Source of the DNA: Bifidobacterium goeldii
Lineage (GTDB): Bacteria > Actinomycetota > Actinomycetes > Actinomycetales > Bifidobacteriaceae
Assembly: GCF_003951095.1 (NCBI RefSeq)
Contig: NZ_QXGL01000009.1
Coordinates: 1 to 50,092, forward strand
DNA: 50,092 nucleotides
Direction: 5' to 3'
The notes under the pieces are model-generated. The model saw nothing but the letters and a program-made list of their open reading frames with translations. It did no database searches and was not told where the DNA came from. The translations under genes were made by a program, and so were the position numbers. Positions within the stretch are counted from its first letter, which is position 1; every line of letters begins with the position of its first letter. This document shows, piece by piece, positions 28,698-40,246 of the stretch.

Positions 28698-30380
28698 ATG
28701 GCAGAACTTACCATTGATCCCGCCACGATACGCAAGGCGCTCGATGATTTCGTCGAGTCGTACAAGCCGTCGGACACCCCCACCCAGGAAGTGGGCTACG
28801 TGGCTACGGCTGGCGACGGCATTGCGCACGTGACGGGACTGCCTGGTTGCATGGCCAACGAGCTGCTGACCTTCGAGGACGGCACACTCGGCCTGGCGTT
28901 TAACCTTGACGCCCGTGAGATCGGTGTGGTTATCCTCGGCGATTTCACCGGCATCGAGGAAGGCCAGGAGGTCCGACGCACCGGCGAAGTGCTCTCCGTG
29001 CCTGTCGGCGACGGCTATCTCGGCCGTACCGTGGACCCGCTGGGCAACCCCATCGATGGCCTTGGCGAGATCAAGGGCATCGAAGGCCGTCGAATCCTGG
29101 AGGCTCAGGCCCCCGACGTGATGCACCGCCACCCCGTCGACGAGCCAATGTCCACCGGCCTGAAGGCTATCGACGCAATGACGCCGATCGGCCGTGGCCA
29201 GCGCCAGCTCATCATCGGCGACCGCCAGACCGGTAAGACCGCTATCGCAATCGATACGATCATCAATCAGAAGGCAAACTGGGAATCTGGAGACCCGAAG
29301 AAGCAGGTGCGCTGCATCTACGTGGCCGTTGGTCAGAAAGGTTCCACCATTGCCTCCGTGCGTCAGAGCCTTGAGGAATCCGGCGCGATGGAATACACCA
29401 CCATCGTTGCTTCCCCGGCTTCTGATTCCGCTGGTTTTAAGTACATCGCACCGTACACCGGTTCCGCCATCGGACAGCACTGGATGTACCACGGCAAGCA
29501 CGTGCTCATCGTCTTCGATGATCTGTCGAAGCAGGCTGAAGCGTATCGTTCGATCTCGCTGCTGCTGCGTCGTCCGCCGGGGCGTGAAGCGTACCCGGGT
29601 GATGTGTTCTACCTGCACTCCCGTCTGCTCGAACGCTGCGCAAAGGTTTCCGATGACCTTGGCGGTGGTTCGATGACTGGTCTGCCAATCGTCGAGACGA
29701 AGGCAAACGATGTGTCTGCCTACATTCCGACGAACGTGATCTCCATCACCGACGGCCAGATCTTCCTCCAGTCCGATCTGTTCAACGCCAACCAGCGCCC
29801 GGCTGTGGACGTGGGTATCTCCGTGTCCCGAGTCGGTGGTGCGGCGCAGACCAAGGCTTTGAAGAAGGTCTCCGGTACGCTGAAGATTTCGCTGGCGCAG
29901 TACCGCTCGCTGGAATCCTTCGCGATGTTCGCATCCGATCTGGATGCAGCATCCAAGGCTCAGCTCAACCGCGGTTCTCACCTGACCGAGCTCTTGAAGC
30001 AGCCGCAGTTCTCGCCGTATTCGATGGAGCAGGAAGTCGTTTCTGTGTGGGCCGGTACCCACGGCAAGATGGATGATCTGCCGCTGGGCGACGTGCTGCC
30101 GTTCGAGCACGCTATGCTCGACTACCTCGACCACAACACCGACATCCTCAAGACCATCCGCGATACGGAGAACTTCACTGCTGATACCGAAGCAGCTCTT
30201 GATAAGGCTGTGGACGCGTTCCGTGAGACCTACGTGACGAAGGCTGGCAAGCCGCTGGTCGAGCACAAGAAGGCCCCGAGCAAGAACCCGACGCCGGTGG
30301 AGCAGGAACAGATCGTGTCCAAGGCTGACAAGCCTGAGCATGATCCGAACAAGCACCCGATGGCAGGAGAAAAGAAGTAG
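28698..30380 (+). CDS. atpA: ATP synthase subunit alpha
   Basis: Non-catalytic F1 subunit, 560 residues. P-loop [13 protein letters not shown] with Lys180, and the family signature around [23 protein letters not shown]. The C-terminal 45 residues are a Lys/Pro/Glu-rich tail ([24 protein letters not shown]) common in bifidobacteria-like proteins. I start at ATG 28698 with AAGGAG upstream, not at the GTG 6 nt earlier. Confidence 0.98.
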   Translation: MAELTIDPATIRKALDDFVESYKPSDTPTQEVGYVATAGDGIAHVTGLPGCMANELLTFEDGTLGLAFNLDAREIGVVILGDFTGIEEGQEVRRTGEVLSVPVGDGYLGRTVDPLGNPIDGLGEIKGIEGRRILEAQAPDVMHRHPVDEPMSTGLKAIDAMTPIGRGQRQLIIGDRQTGKTAIAIDTIINQKANWESGDPKKQVRCIYVAVGQKGSTIASVRQSLEESGAMEYTTIVASPASDSAGFKYIAPYTGSAIGQHWMYHGKHVLIVFDDLSKQAEAYRSISLLLRRPPGREAYPGDVFYLHSRLLERCAKVSDDLGGGSMTGLPIVETKANDVSAYIPTNVISITDGQIFLQSDLFNANQRPAVDVGISVSRVGGAAQTKALKKVSGTLKISLAQYRSLESFAMFASDLDAASKAQLNRGSHLTELLKQPQFSPYSMEQEVVSVWAGTHGKMDDLPLGDVLPFEHAMLDYLDHNTDILKTIRDTENFTADTEAALDKAVDAFRETYVTKAGKPLVEHKKAPSKNPTPVEQEQIVSKADKPEHDPNKHPMAGEKK

Positions 30381-30383
30381 CCC

Positions 30384-32796
<2,413 letters not shown>

Positions 32797-32797
<1 letters not shown>

Positions 32798-33105
32798 TGG
32801 CTGAATCGTCAAAGACCTCCATCGAGGTGAACATCGTCGCCGCCGACCATCCCGTGTGGCACGGTACGGCGAAGTCGGTCACCATTCCGGCTTCCGAAGG
32901 CGGAATGGGCATTCTGCCGAACCATGAGCCTGTGCTCACGGTGATTGAGGGAGGTACGGTTTCGGTCGTGGATCCCGAAGGCGAACGCCACGCGTTCGAG
33001 GTCACTGACGGATTCATCTCCTTCGATTCGAACAAGCTCACGGTCGCTGTTGAACGCGGTCGCGATGTAGTTCGCACCGAGGGCGTTGACGCCGACGCCG
33101 AATAA
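32797..33105 (+). CDS. atpC: ATP synthase subunit epsilon
   Basis: Small regulatory F1 subunit, 102 residues: mostly the N-terminal beta-sandwich (PVWHGTAKSVTIPASEGGMGILPNHEPVLTVIEGG). The usual C-terminal helical arm is essentially missing, as in several other actinobacterial proteins, so classical epsilon inhibition may be reduced. Its ATG overlaps the atpD stop (TGATG), which suggests coupled translation. Confidence 0.96.
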
Positions 33106-33124
33106 TAGGCGTACTTCCACAGTT

Positions 33125-33160
33125 AAGCCTCTCCGCACTTCTGGTGCGGGGAGGCTTTTT
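33125..33160 (+). terminator. Intrinsic terminator of the atp operon
   Basis: AAGCCTCTCCGCA and TGCGGGGAGGCTT form the stem, followed by a T-run. Confidence 0.9.
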
Positions 33161-33194
33161 GCGTATTGCACTGCTCCTGTTTTTCCCGTCGCAT

Positions 33195-33272
33195 CCCGGG
33201 CATACGGTCCCTTTCCGCAGACCTTCCCGGGCATACGGCCGGTTTAGCGGCTTCAAACGGCCGTATGCCCGG
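33195..33272. repeat. CCCGGGCATACGG repeat triplet before nucS
   Basis: CCCGGGCATACGG occurs directly at 33195-33207 and 33226-33238 and inverted at 33258-33272. The last two form a 15-bp perfect stem (33227-33241 / 33258-33272) around a 16-nt loop. It ends 24 nt before the nucS -10 box, so it could be an operator, or a palindromic repeat like the others in this window. Confidence 0.7.
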
Positions 33273-33296
33273 AGAAGATTGTCCGTTGCGGGTTGC

Positions 33297-33302
33297 TACA
33301 GT
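33297..33302 (+). promoter_or_regulatory. TACAGT -10 box for nucS, leaderless arrangement
   Basis: TACAGT lies 8 nt before the GTG start codon, with no Shine-Dalgarno sequence. Confidence 0.45.
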
Positions 33303-33310
33303 GTTGCGAC

Positions 33311-34027
33311 GTGCGAATTATTGTTGCTGACTGTTCCGCCGAGTATTCCGGCCGTTTGACTGCTTCTCTGCCGATGGCCAAGCGCGTATTGCTCATCAAA
33401 GCTGATAACAGCTTGTTGATTTTTTCCGAACTTGGCTCATACAAGCCGCTGAACTGGATGGCGGCTCCCTGCACGCTCAAAGACGTGACCGCTGAACGCG
33501 CGGGCAGCGCAACCGGCTCGGATAGCGTGGACGATACGCCGCAGAAAGTGCTACGCGTGAGTGCCGACAAGTCCAGCGACATTCTCGAAGTCACGTTGCA
33601 GCACATCTACTCTGATGAGACATACGATTTGGGCGAAGATCCTGGCCTCGTCAAGGACGGTGTCGAAGATCACCTGCAGCGTTATCTCGCCGCGCAAATC
33701 GAACGCATTGGTGAAGGTGCCAAGCTGGTGCGCCGCGAATACCCTACTGCCATCGGCCCTGTTGACATTATGGCGATTAACGCCGATGGTGAACACGTTG
33801 CCATTGAAATCAAACGCCACGGCGGTATTGACGGCGTCGAACAGCTCACGCGCTACTGCGAGCTGCTCAATCGTGACCCGCTACTCGCTCCCGTTCATGG
33901 CATTTTTGCCGCGCAAACCATCACCCCGCAGGCGCGCGTTCTCGCTCAAGACCGCGGTTTTGAATGCTTGATTCTCGACTATGACGAGATGAGGGGGGCG
34001 GAAGACGACAGTCTGCGCCTCTTCTGA
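33311..34027 (+). CDS. nucS: Mismatch-specific endonuclease NucS/EndoMS
   Basis: 238-residue nuclease that cuts both strands at mismatches and replaces MutS/MutL repair in Actinobacteria. The N-terminal domain starts MRIIVADCSAEYSGRLTASLPMAKRVLLIKADNS, aligned with known NucS starts, which fixes the GTG at 33311. The nuclease core contains GPVDIMAINADGEHVAIEIKRHGGIDGVEQLTRYCELL with the catalytic Asp, Glu and Lys. The C-terminal end (AEDDSLRLF) has the form of a beta-clamp-binding tail. It follows the atp operon, as in many Actinobacteria. Confidence 0.94.
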   Translation: MRIIVADCSAEYSGRLTASLPMAKRVLLIKADNSLLIFSELGSYKPLNWMAAPCTLKDVTAERAGSATGSDSVDDTPQKVLRVSADKSSDILEVTLQHIYSDETYDLGEDPGLVKDGVEDHLQRYLAAQIERIGEGAKLVRREYPTAIGPVDIMAINADGEHVAIEIKRHGGIDGVEQLTRYCELLNRDPLLAPVHGIFAAQTITPQARVLAQDRGFECLILDYDEMRGAEDDSLRLF

Positions 34028-34062
34028 ACAGAGTGGGGCATAGAAATATGAATTAATACAAC

Positions 34063-34086
34063 GAAGGGCTCCCGTAGGAGCCCTTC
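34063..34086. terminator. Hairpin between convergent nucS and FKBP genes
   Basis: GAAGGGCTCC and GGAGCCCTTC pair around CGTA. Short T-runs only. Confidence 0.7.
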
Positions 34087-34111
34087 TGTAGTTAACGAAT
34101 CCGATTGTCGA

Positions 34112-35098
34112 TCAGTATGCGGCGAGAATATCTACCACGAATACCAGCGTAGAATTCGCGGGAATCGAGCCGGTCGCCTTATCGCCATATCCAAGATCCG
34201 GCGGCACAACCAGCAGCACCTGCGAGCCGACCGTCTGGCCAGTCAGACCCTGCGTCCAACCCTTCACCACTTGGCTTAAGGAGAAGGAAATCGGGGTGCC
34301 CTTATCCCACGACGAATCAAACTGCGTGCCATCAAGCAGCCAGCCGGTGTACTGCACCTTCACCGTGTTGCTTTCCTGCACTTCAGCGCCCTTGCCCTTA
34401 ATCAATGGCTGCGCAACCAGCGAATCGCTACCCTTATAGCCGTTCATATCAATCGACGGCTTACCGTTCTTAGCCAGCGTCACCTTCGGCAGATCAGCAG
34501 GCACATCGGCAACCTTATCGCCAGTAGCATGCGTGCCATCCGTCGTCTTCGAGACGAGCGTAAGCACCATAATGTACGACGTGCCCGAAGAGTTCGAATC
34601 GTTAATACCAATAGCAATCGTCGTATTGATCTTCTGGCCGACGATCAGCTCCTTGTACACGTTCGTGTCATCAAGCGTGCTCATATCCAGTGAGCAGTCA
34701 GGAGTGTTCTTCTCCCACGTGCTGCCCATTTCAGAACCGTCCTTCGCACTGACGTAAATGCCTTGCGCGCACACGCGATCCTTCGCGCCAATGGTCTCGC
34801 CATCGCCCTTCTGCAAAATGGCGTAGCTATTATCATCAACAGTTTTCGGCGTTGCGAATGAAATCGTTGGCTTCTTACCAAGTTCGCCAGAAGCAGTGAT
34901 GCCGGGAATCTGCTTCATATTCTTCAGCGAGCTCGATGAGCTAGAAGACGAGGAGGAAGACTTCGACGATGAATCGGAAGAGTTGGTATCAGAGGACGTG
35001 TTGGAAGATCCGCAGGCAGTGAGTGCTGCGCACAGTCCAATCGCAGCCGCGGCGGCTAGCACGCGGGATGCCATGGAGGCAATTGTCAACTTACGCAT
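34112..35098 (-). CDS. FKBP-type peptidyl-prolyl isomerase lipoprotein
   Basis: 328-residue exported folding factor. A lipoprotein signal ends in the lipobox LTAC (cysteine near 29), followed by a Ser-rich linker (about 30-55, with a run of consecutive Ser). The central part (60-200) is a degenerate FKBP-like beta domain. The C-terminal domain (about 225-328) is a regular FKBP: VKVQYTGWLLDGTQFDSSWDKGTPISFSLSQVVKGWTQGLTGQTVGSQVLLVVPPDLGYG. The start is set at ATG 35098, which lies 7 nt after a TACTGT box. It should act on the outer face of the membrane. Confidence 0.9.
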   Translation of the reverse strand: MRKLTIASMASRVLAAAAAIGLCAALTACGSSNTSSDTNSSDSSSKSSSSSSSSSSSLKNMKQIPGITASGELGKKPTISFATPKTVDDNSYAILQKGDGETIGAKDRVCAQGIYVSAKDGSEMGSTWEKNTPDCSLDMSTLDDTNVYKELIVGQKINTTIAIGINDSNSSGTSYIMVLTLVSKTTDGTHATGDKVADVPADLPKVTLAKNGKPSIDMNGYKGSDSLVAQPLIKGKGAEVQESNTVKVQYTGWLLDGTQFDSSWDKGTPISFSLSQVVKGWTQGLTGQTVGSQVLLVVPPDLGYGDKATGSIPANSTLVFVVDILAAY

Positions 35099-35105
35099 AC
35101 GCACC

Positions 35106-35111
35106 ACAGTA
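35106..35111 (-). promoter_or_regulatory. TACTGT -10 box for the FKBP gene, leaderless arrangement
   Basis: TACTGT lies 7 nt upstream of the ATG (spacer GGTGCGT). Confidence 0.45.
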
Positions 35112-35249
35112 GCGGTAAACCCTGATTTTCCCGCATGTTTTGCTGCATGATTGCAAGCATTCAGCACACTGTCAGCAGTTGACGTGTGCGCTGTACCACT
35201 GTTGCTGCCCTGGGCAGGAGCCAGCGTGCAATGTAGAATAGTATCCGTT

Positions 35250-36467
35250 ATGACTGTTGAAGAACCGAAACAAACGGAACACAAAAGCCGCGGACGTAAG
35301 AAAGCCGCCGGCCCAACGCGTCATGCCCGCATTATGCGCGGTATTGTGACGCCTATCTTCGGTCTGCTGGCTGTAGCCTGCATTTTCTTGGGTGTATTGA
35401 ATGCCACTACGTGGAAGCCAAGTTCGCAGATCACCGCTCAAGCACAGGTGAGTGGAACGCGATATATCATCACTGATCCAGGTGTGCTGCCGCTGGTCGA
35501 TCATCGTGTAACGCTCACGGTTGAAGGCGGGGCGAACAGCTCCGACGGCACATGCATTGCACTCGGATCAAGTAAAGACGCCAACGGCTGGTTGGCGGGG
35601 CACGCGTACACGCGCGTGACCGGTATGAACGATTGGAAGACGCTCGCAACATCGAGAAATAATCCGCGAGGTACGAAAGCAGAAAGCCTCGATGATGTAG
35701 CGTTCAAAAACTCCGACATGTGGACTAAAGTAACGTGCGGCGCGAGCAAAGCAACCGTGACGACTACGGTTTCCGAGAATGCCAGTACGGTAGCGATTAT
35801 CGATTTGGGTGGAACATCCAAGGCGACCGTGCGCTTGCATTGGGTGCGTCACAAGCTGCCTGATTTTGCGATGCCATTCTATTTCGCTGGCGGTTTGCTC
35901 GCAGTGCTCGCAGTCTTCTCTGCTTCTGTGTTCGCGATGCCGCCGCATAAGCGTCGCAAGCGCGTGGTGAGCAGCACAGCACAGCGCGAAACTGAAGAAG
36001 TAACGATTTCTGAAGCGTTGACCGGTAGCATGGCGAGCTTGAAGTCGGCAGTCAGCTATCGGCCGAAGTCGAAGCGCCGCCGTCACGCTGCACACCGCGC
36101 AGGCGGCACTGGTTCCGCGAATGCGGAGCGTTTGGAACGCATGAGCCGCAATGAGAGCGCGACCAGCGAGGAGCCGATCGTAGTCGACCCAGCTGCGCGC
36201 AATCTTGTCGCCGATCAACAATCCGGGCAGTCAAGTTCGCACACTGCGCCTTCTGAGCAATCGCAAAGCACGAGCGACGCTGCACAGTCCAGTGCTCAGG
36301 AGCCAGCCGCCTACGATGATTCCGTCACATCGGTAATCAGCATGAGCGAGTTGGAAGCGTACTTCGCGCGCTTATCGCAGGAAGTCGATGAGGAGAACGC
36401 GCAAAGCGCAGCTGACGGTGACGATCAGCACGACGAGCATGACAGCAAGCCGGGGGAGGGACGATGA
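35250..36467 (+). CDS. Hypothetical two-span membrane protein
   Basis: 405 residues, not recognised. A basic N-terminal tail precedes a first membrane segment (IVTPIFGLLAVACIFLGVLNATTW, about 31-54). An extracytoplasmic beta-rich domain (60-205) has two Cys residues (GTCIALG and VTCGAS) that may form a disulfide. A second segment (FYFAGGLLAVLAVFSASVFAM, about 210-230) leads to a long cytoplasmic, Ser/Gln/Glu-rich disordered tail. Its stop overlaps the start of the next gene by ATGA, so the two are probably translated together. Upstream boxes TAGAAT and TAGTAT lie 10 and 5 nt before the ATG. Confidence 0.75.
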   Translation: MTVEEPKQTEHKSRGRKKAAGPTRHARIMRGIVTPIFGLLAVACIFLGVLNATTWKPSSQITAQAQVSGTRYIITDPGVLPLVDHRVTLTVEGGANSSDGTCIALGSSKDANGWLAGHAYTRVTGMNDWKTLATSRNNPRGTKAESLDDVAFKNSDMWTKVTCGASKATVTTTVSENASTVAIIDLGGTSKATVRLHWVRHKLPDFAMPFYFAGGLLAVLAVFSASVFAMPPHKRRKRVVSSTAQRETEEVTISEALTGSMASLKSAVSYRPKSKRRRHAAHRAGGTGSANAERLERMSRNESATSEEPIVVDPAARNLVADQQSGQSSSHTAPSEQSQSTSDAAQSSAQEPAAYDDSVTSVISMSELEAYFARLSQEVDEENAQSAADGDDQHDEHDSKPGEGR

Positions 36468-37486
36468 ACGGTAACCGTATGAACAACCGCGTAACGCGAC
36501 TGATCGCAGCGGTGCTGGCGTGCGGCCTGACCGTTGCGCTCGCCGGCTGCGAAGGCCAAGTACCGCAAGCAGTTGCGCCTACTACTAAAGACAGTGAGAT
36601 ACCGAATGTCACTGTCGCGCAGGAGAAAAAGATTCGCAAAACGGTGCTTGATCTGCTTGATCAGGCAAGTGCGGCGAAAAGCGCTGACGGCATCGGTTCG
36701 CGTCTGTCTGGCCCTGAACTGGCCGTGCGCACGAGCCAGCTGAATATTGCGCACGCGACCGGCGGTGAGATTGACGGTCACGCTACCATCCCTGACAAAG
36801 TAGCGCAGGTCATTATTCCGACCGACAACGAGTGGCCGCGCGTTATTTTCTCGATTACTACCACCACTGACGATCAGCAGTCGAAGCGTTTGCTGGTGTT
36901 CCGTCAGGATTCCGCACGGCAAAATTACAAGCTGTGGGGATTGACTCGACTGTTCGAAGGCGTGTCATTGCCGAAGTTTGCGGTTGCGCATTTGGGCAGC
37001 GAAATGGGCGATGTGAACGATTCGAATTTGGTGATGACACCAAAGCAGGCGGTGGAGCGGTATGCTGACGTGCTGCAGAACGGTTCGCAAAGCAAGTATG
37101 CGTCAAGTTTTGCTGACGATCAGCTGCGCCAGACTTTGGCCACGCAGTCGCAGAATGTGCAGCAAGGCGTGGCCGGTAACAACGGCTCGCAGCAGCAGAC
37201 ATTCGCGCCGGTAGACGGTCAGATTGCGGTTATGCGTTCCAGTGACGGCGGCGATCTCGTGGTGGCGCAGATTGATTCTGAGTGGATTCGTTCTGCTGGC
37301 GATGGTCGTGAATCGTTGCCTGCATCAAACGATGAGAAAGCGCTGTTCGGCAACGCGACTGCTACGAGCACGATTAAAGCCACGTATGTGAATGTTGTGG
37401 CGATTTATGTGCCGTTGAAGGACTCTGGTGAGCAGGCTGCCGCAGTAGCTGCCGAACGTCAGGTGATTCAGGTTATTCCGCAGTGA
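36464..37486 (+). CDS. Hypothetical lipoprotein
   Basis: 340 residues with a lipoprotein signal peptide ending in the lipobox LAGC (cysteine near 29). The rest is a mixed alpha/beta extracytoplasmic domain with LVMTPKQAVERYADVLQNGS, a block seen in uncharacterised actinobacterial lipoproteins. It is translationally coupled to the preceding membrane protein, so the two may form a complex at the cell surface. Function unknown. Confidence 0.78.
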   Translation: MNGNRMNNRVTRLIAAVLACGLTVALAGCEGQVPQAVAPTTKDSEIPNVTVAQEKKIRKTVLDLLDQASAAKSADGIGSRLSGPELAVRTSQLNIAHATGGEIDGHATIPDKVAQVIIPTDNEWPRVIFSITTTTDDQQSKRLLVFRQDSARQNYKLWGLTRLFEGVSLPKFAVAHLGSEMGDVNDSNLVMTPKQAVERYADVLQNGSQSKYASSFADDQLRQTLATQSQNVQQGVAGNNGSQQQTFAPVDGQIAVMRSSDGGDLVVAQIDSEWIRSAGDGRESLPASNDEKALFGNATATSTIKATYVNVVAIYVPLKDSGEQAAAVAAERQVIQVIPQ

Positions 37487-37558
37487 GCTGATAATAGCCC
37501 GATATCAGATTGATCACGATGCACGATGATGTTCGCCGATCGCGGCGGGCGGCTAGCG

Positions 37559-37602
37559 AAATCGTTGTCGCAACTATAGTTGGTTGCGGCAACGATTTTT
37601 TT
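37559..37602 (+). terminator. Intrinsic terminator
   Basis: AAATCGTTGTCGCAAC pairs with GTTGCGGCAACGATTT (one mismatch) and is followed by a T-run. Confidence 0.85.
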
Positions 37603-37637
37603 GTTGACGATTGCTTGAATATGAAGACGGAGGCATG

Positions 37638-38594
37638 ATGGCAGATCAGCAGTTTCATCCTGGGGTGTCGCTCGCGGGAGCCGTGGATTTGGAGGCGCTG
37701 AAGCATCAGGTGAAGGCGGAACCTGGCCAAGCTGGTGGCGCGCCAGCGGCCGGCGGATACGTGATTGATACGACGGAAAGCACCTTCCAGGCGATGGTGA
37801 CCACGTCGGCTACGTTCCCGATTCTGTTGCTGCTGTGGGTACCGACTGACGATCGCTTGTTCCCGATGGCTCGCCGTCTTGGTGAAGCAGTGAATAAGCT
37901 GAACGGTCAGATTCAGTTGTCTCGAATTGATATTGCGAGCTATCCGACGATTGCGCAGGCGTTCCAAGTGCAGGGTGCGCCGGCACTGTTTGCGCTGATT
38001 GGTGGCCGCCCGATGCCGATTTTGCAGGGACTGCCGGGCGATGATGAGCTTGATCAGATTGTTGACCAGGTGATTCCTAAGCTGATTGCTGCAGCTCAGC
38101 AGGCTGGCGTGACCGGTACTGCTCCGTATTCGGGCGACCCTGATGCGGCAGATCAGGCTGATCAGCAGTCCAAGAATGTAGTGCCGCCGGAACATCAGGA
38201 AGCCTACCAGCTCGCTCAGCAGGGCGATTATGCTGGGGCTGCGGCTGCGTATGAGCAGGTGTTGCAGGCTGATCCGTCGGATACGCTGGCTGCTCGCGAA
38301 CGCGCGAAGGCATTGCTGCTTGCTCGTTCTGGCAAAGCTGATGTGCGCGAAGTGCGCCAGGCTGCGGCTGATCATCCGGATGATGTGGAAGCGCAGTTGG
38401 CTGTTGCTGATGTGGATATGATCGGCGGGCAGATTGCCGATGCGTTCGACCGTCTGCTGGATTATTTGGCTGCCGGTCACAGCGATGAGCTGGATACGGT
38501 GCGCAAGCGTCTGCTGGAGTACTTCCTGATTCCGGATGCGACCGATGAGCGCGTGAAGCGTGCACGTCGGCGCTTGGCGACGCTGATGTACTGA
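37638..38594 (+). CDS. CnoX/YbbN-like thioredoxin-TPR protein
   Basis: 318 residues. Residues 40-150 are a thioredoxin fold (FQAMVTTSATFPILLLLWVPTDDR..., then RIDIASYPTIAQAFQVQGAPALFALIGGRPMPILQGLPGDDELDQIVDQVI), but the CxxC site is replaced: TDDR stands where the cysteines should be, so it cannot do disulfide chemistry. The C-terminal part (180-318) is TPR-like helices (AYQLAQQGDYAGAAAAYEQVLQADPSDTLAARERAKALL). This matches the CnoX/YbbN family of chaperone-associated holdases. I choose ATG 37638 because GGAGG ends 4 nt before it. Confidence 0.85.
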   Translation: MADQQFHPGVSLAGAVDLEALKHQVKAEPGQAGGAPAAGGYVIDTTESTFQAMVTTSATFPILLLLWVPTDDRLFPMARRLGEAVNKLNGQIQLSRIDIASYPTIAQAFQVQGAPALFALIGGRPMPILQGLPGDDELDQIVDQVIPKLIAAAQQAGVTGTAPYSGDPDAADQADQQSKNVVPPEHQEAYQLAQQGDYAGAAAAYEQVLQADPSDTLAARERAKALLLARSGKADVREVRQAAADHPDDVEAQLAVADVDMIGGQIADAFDRLLDYLAAGHSDELDTVRKRLLEYFLIPDATDERVKRARRRLATLMY

Positions 38595-38626
38595 TGCGGA
38601 AGACGATGAGCCGCTGATACAAGCTG

Positions 38627-38676
38627 ATATGAGTAAGGCGCAATATCGCACATGCGGTATTGCGCCTTACTCATAT
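38627..38676. terminator. Bidirectional terminator hairpin
   Basis: A 23-bp stem (38627-38649 with 38654-38676) around ACAT separates the convergent CnoX-like and CYTH genes. It is nearly perfect. Confidence 0.8.
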
Positions 38677-38698
38677 TGCTTACTTGTATCTTGTCTCT

Positions 38699-39328
38699 TT
38701 ATTCCGCTCTGCGATTGCGCCCAAACGCAGTTTCAAACTGCGGCCCATCGGTCGCTAGCTCGCGTGCAAAATCGTCAGCCCACAGCGAGAAGGGGCGCGC
38801 GGCAAGTCCATCGTTCGAAAAGCGCGGCTGATCAGTAATCTCAGTGACGCAGAACGCAGGAATCTGCAAATTAGTCACCGGCCCGCTGCGCTCCGCTTCG
38901 GCAACAACCAGCGGCGCGTTCGCTCCGCCGAACACGTCAATACTCCAACCGTCTTCGCCAATCCACGCACTGAAACGGTTTTTAATAATCGGGCATCCGC
39001 CGCGCTTTACCAGTTCGGCGGCAATACGCGCATCAATCTCTCGCTCCGCTTCGTAGCGCGTGCCTCCTACGGAAGGTCCTTTGACGGTCACAAACGCTTC
39101 CGTGAACTTGTCACGATACTGGTCAAGCACGTCGATCGGCTCGGTGTTGGACTCCATCGCAATACGAATACCGTGCGCTTGCAACCGTACGCGCAGCGCA
39201 TAGTTGCCATCATGCACGTAGTAGCTTTGCACGATCAGCGTCGGAGCGTCACCATCATCCAGCTCCGGCGGCAGTGCGCGGCAGTAGAATCGACGCTCGA
39301 ATTCGAAATCGTTCATGGCGATGTTCAT
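38699..39328 (-). CDS. CYTH domain protein
   Basis: 209 residues. The N-terminal strand FEFERRF has the E-x-E-R/K pattern of CYTH enzymes, and further strands VRLQAHGIRIAMES, FVTVKGPSVGGTRYEAEREI and KNRFSAWIGEDGWSIDVFGGAN supply the charged tunnel residues. CYTH proteins act on triphosphates (adenylate cyclase class IV, thiamine triphosphatase, tripolyphosphatase); which one is unknown. The ATG at 39328 lies 6 nt after TACAAT; a second ATG at 39316 is possible. Confidence 0.85.
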   Translation of the reverse strand: MNIAMNDFEFERRFYCRALPPELDDGDAPTLIVQSYYVHDGNYALRVRLQAHGIRIAMESNTEPIDVLDQYRDKFTEAFVTVKGPSVGGTRYEAEREIDARIAAELVKRGGCPIIKNRFSAWIGEDGWSIDVFGGANAPLVVAEAERSGPVTNLQIPAFCVTEITDQPRFSNDGLAARPFSLWADDFARELATDGPQFETAFGRNRRAE

Positions 39329-39334
39329 ACGGCC

Positions 39335-39340
39335 ATTGTA
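39335..39340 (-). promoter_or_regulatory. TACAAT -10 box for the CYTH gene, leaderless arrangement
   Basis: TACAAT lies 6 nt before the ATG (spacer GGCCGT); no ribosome-binding site. Confidence 0.5.
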
Positions 39341-39460
39341 GGCGAGTCTCGTTGATATTCGGCCATTTTTTGTTATGTGTTCGTTGTTTGCCGCGGGGAT
39401 GGCATAGAATGGCACAGTTGCCCGTAGTGCGCGTTATATACGCGTTAGTGGGTACAGTTC

Positions 39461-39533
39461 GGGTCCGTAGCTCAGTGGATAGAGCGTCTGTCTCCGGAAC
39501 AGAAGGTCGAGGGTTCGATCCCCTTTGGGCCCA
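39461..39533 (+). tRNA. tRNA-Arg (CCG)
   Basis: A 73-nt cloverleaf: acceptor GGGTCCG/TGGGCCC, D-arm GCTCAGTGGATAGAGC, anticodon loop CTCCGGA with CCG, T-arm GAGGGTTCGATCCCCTT. CCA is not encoded. It reads CGG. Confidence 0.96.
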
Positions 39534-39541
39534 CTTTCAGC

Positions 39542-39582
39542 AATCCCGCTTTCCTTAGATACACGCTTGGGAAGCGGGATTT
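39542..39582 (+). terminator. Terminator after tRNA-Arg
   Basis: AATCCCGCTT pairs with AAGCGGGATT, with T-rich DNA following. Confidence 0.65.
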
Positions 39583-39760
39583 CGTGTTTTTCAGCGCCTG
39601 GCAGCAACGGCTGGGGTTGCGGGCGTTGTCCATCGTGTGTTCGTCGAGCATCGCGCGCGAGCAACTTCGGGTATATTCGCTCAGTAAGTGCCAATATGGG
39701 CGCCTAATTCGATACCTGTGACCGGTCGGTTCGGCCGAACCGGTTGGAAAGAAGGATCAT

Positions 39761-40150
39761 ATGAGCGAAAAGATGGAAGGCGTTGCTACCTCCGAGGCGC
39801 CCACTGCACTGGGTGCATACAGCCAGGCGGTGAAGGCTAACGGTTTTGTGTTCGTCTCCGGTCAGCTGGGCATTGACCCGGCCACTGGTGAACTGGCTGG
39901 TGAGACTGCTGGCGAGCAGGCTGCCCAGGCGCTGAAGAACATCAAGTGCATTCTCGATGCGGCTGGCACGGGCATTGAGCACGTGGTACGCGCCACGATT
40001 TACATGAAGAACGTTGAAGACTTCCATGAGATTGACGCTCGCTATGCTGAGGTGTTCATCGGCTCCGTCAAGCCTGCGCGCGTAGCCTTTGGCGGTAACG
40101 ATATTCCTAAGGGTGCGCTTGTTGAGATTGATGCCATCGCGGCACTGTAA
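39761..40150 (+). CDS. RidA family enamine/imine deaminase
   Basis: 129-residue YjgF/YER057c/UK114 protein that removes reactive 2-aminoacrylate and related imines formed by PLP enzymes. Family blocks: ALGAYSQAVKANGFVFVSGQLGIDPATGEL, the conserved Arg in VVRATIYMKNVEDF, and KPARVAFGGNDIPKGALVEIDAIA. The active-site Arg is present. GAAAGAAGGA precedes the ATG. It stands alone between terminators. Confidence 0.9.
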   Translation: MSEKMEGVATSEAPTALGAYSQAVKANGFVFVSGQLGIDPATGELAGETAGEQAAQALKNIKCILDAAGTGIEHVVRATIYMKNVEDFHEIDARYAEVFIGSVKPARVAFGGNDIPKGALVEIDAIAAL

Positions 40151-40214
40151 CTGTACGCTGACGTTGCAGCCGCGCTGCATGTCGCATACTGCGCGCTGTT
40201 GACTTGCAATCATG

Positions 40215-40246
40215 AGCGGTCGTCGGGCTTTCCGACGGCCGCTTTT
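40215..40246 (+). terminator. Intrinsic terminator of the ridA-like gene
   Basis: AGCGGTCGTCGG pairs with CCGACGGCCGCT (one mismatch), then TTTT. From here to 40480 I see no further gene; a TACAAA stretch and GGGGGTG precede the next start. Confidence 0.8.
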
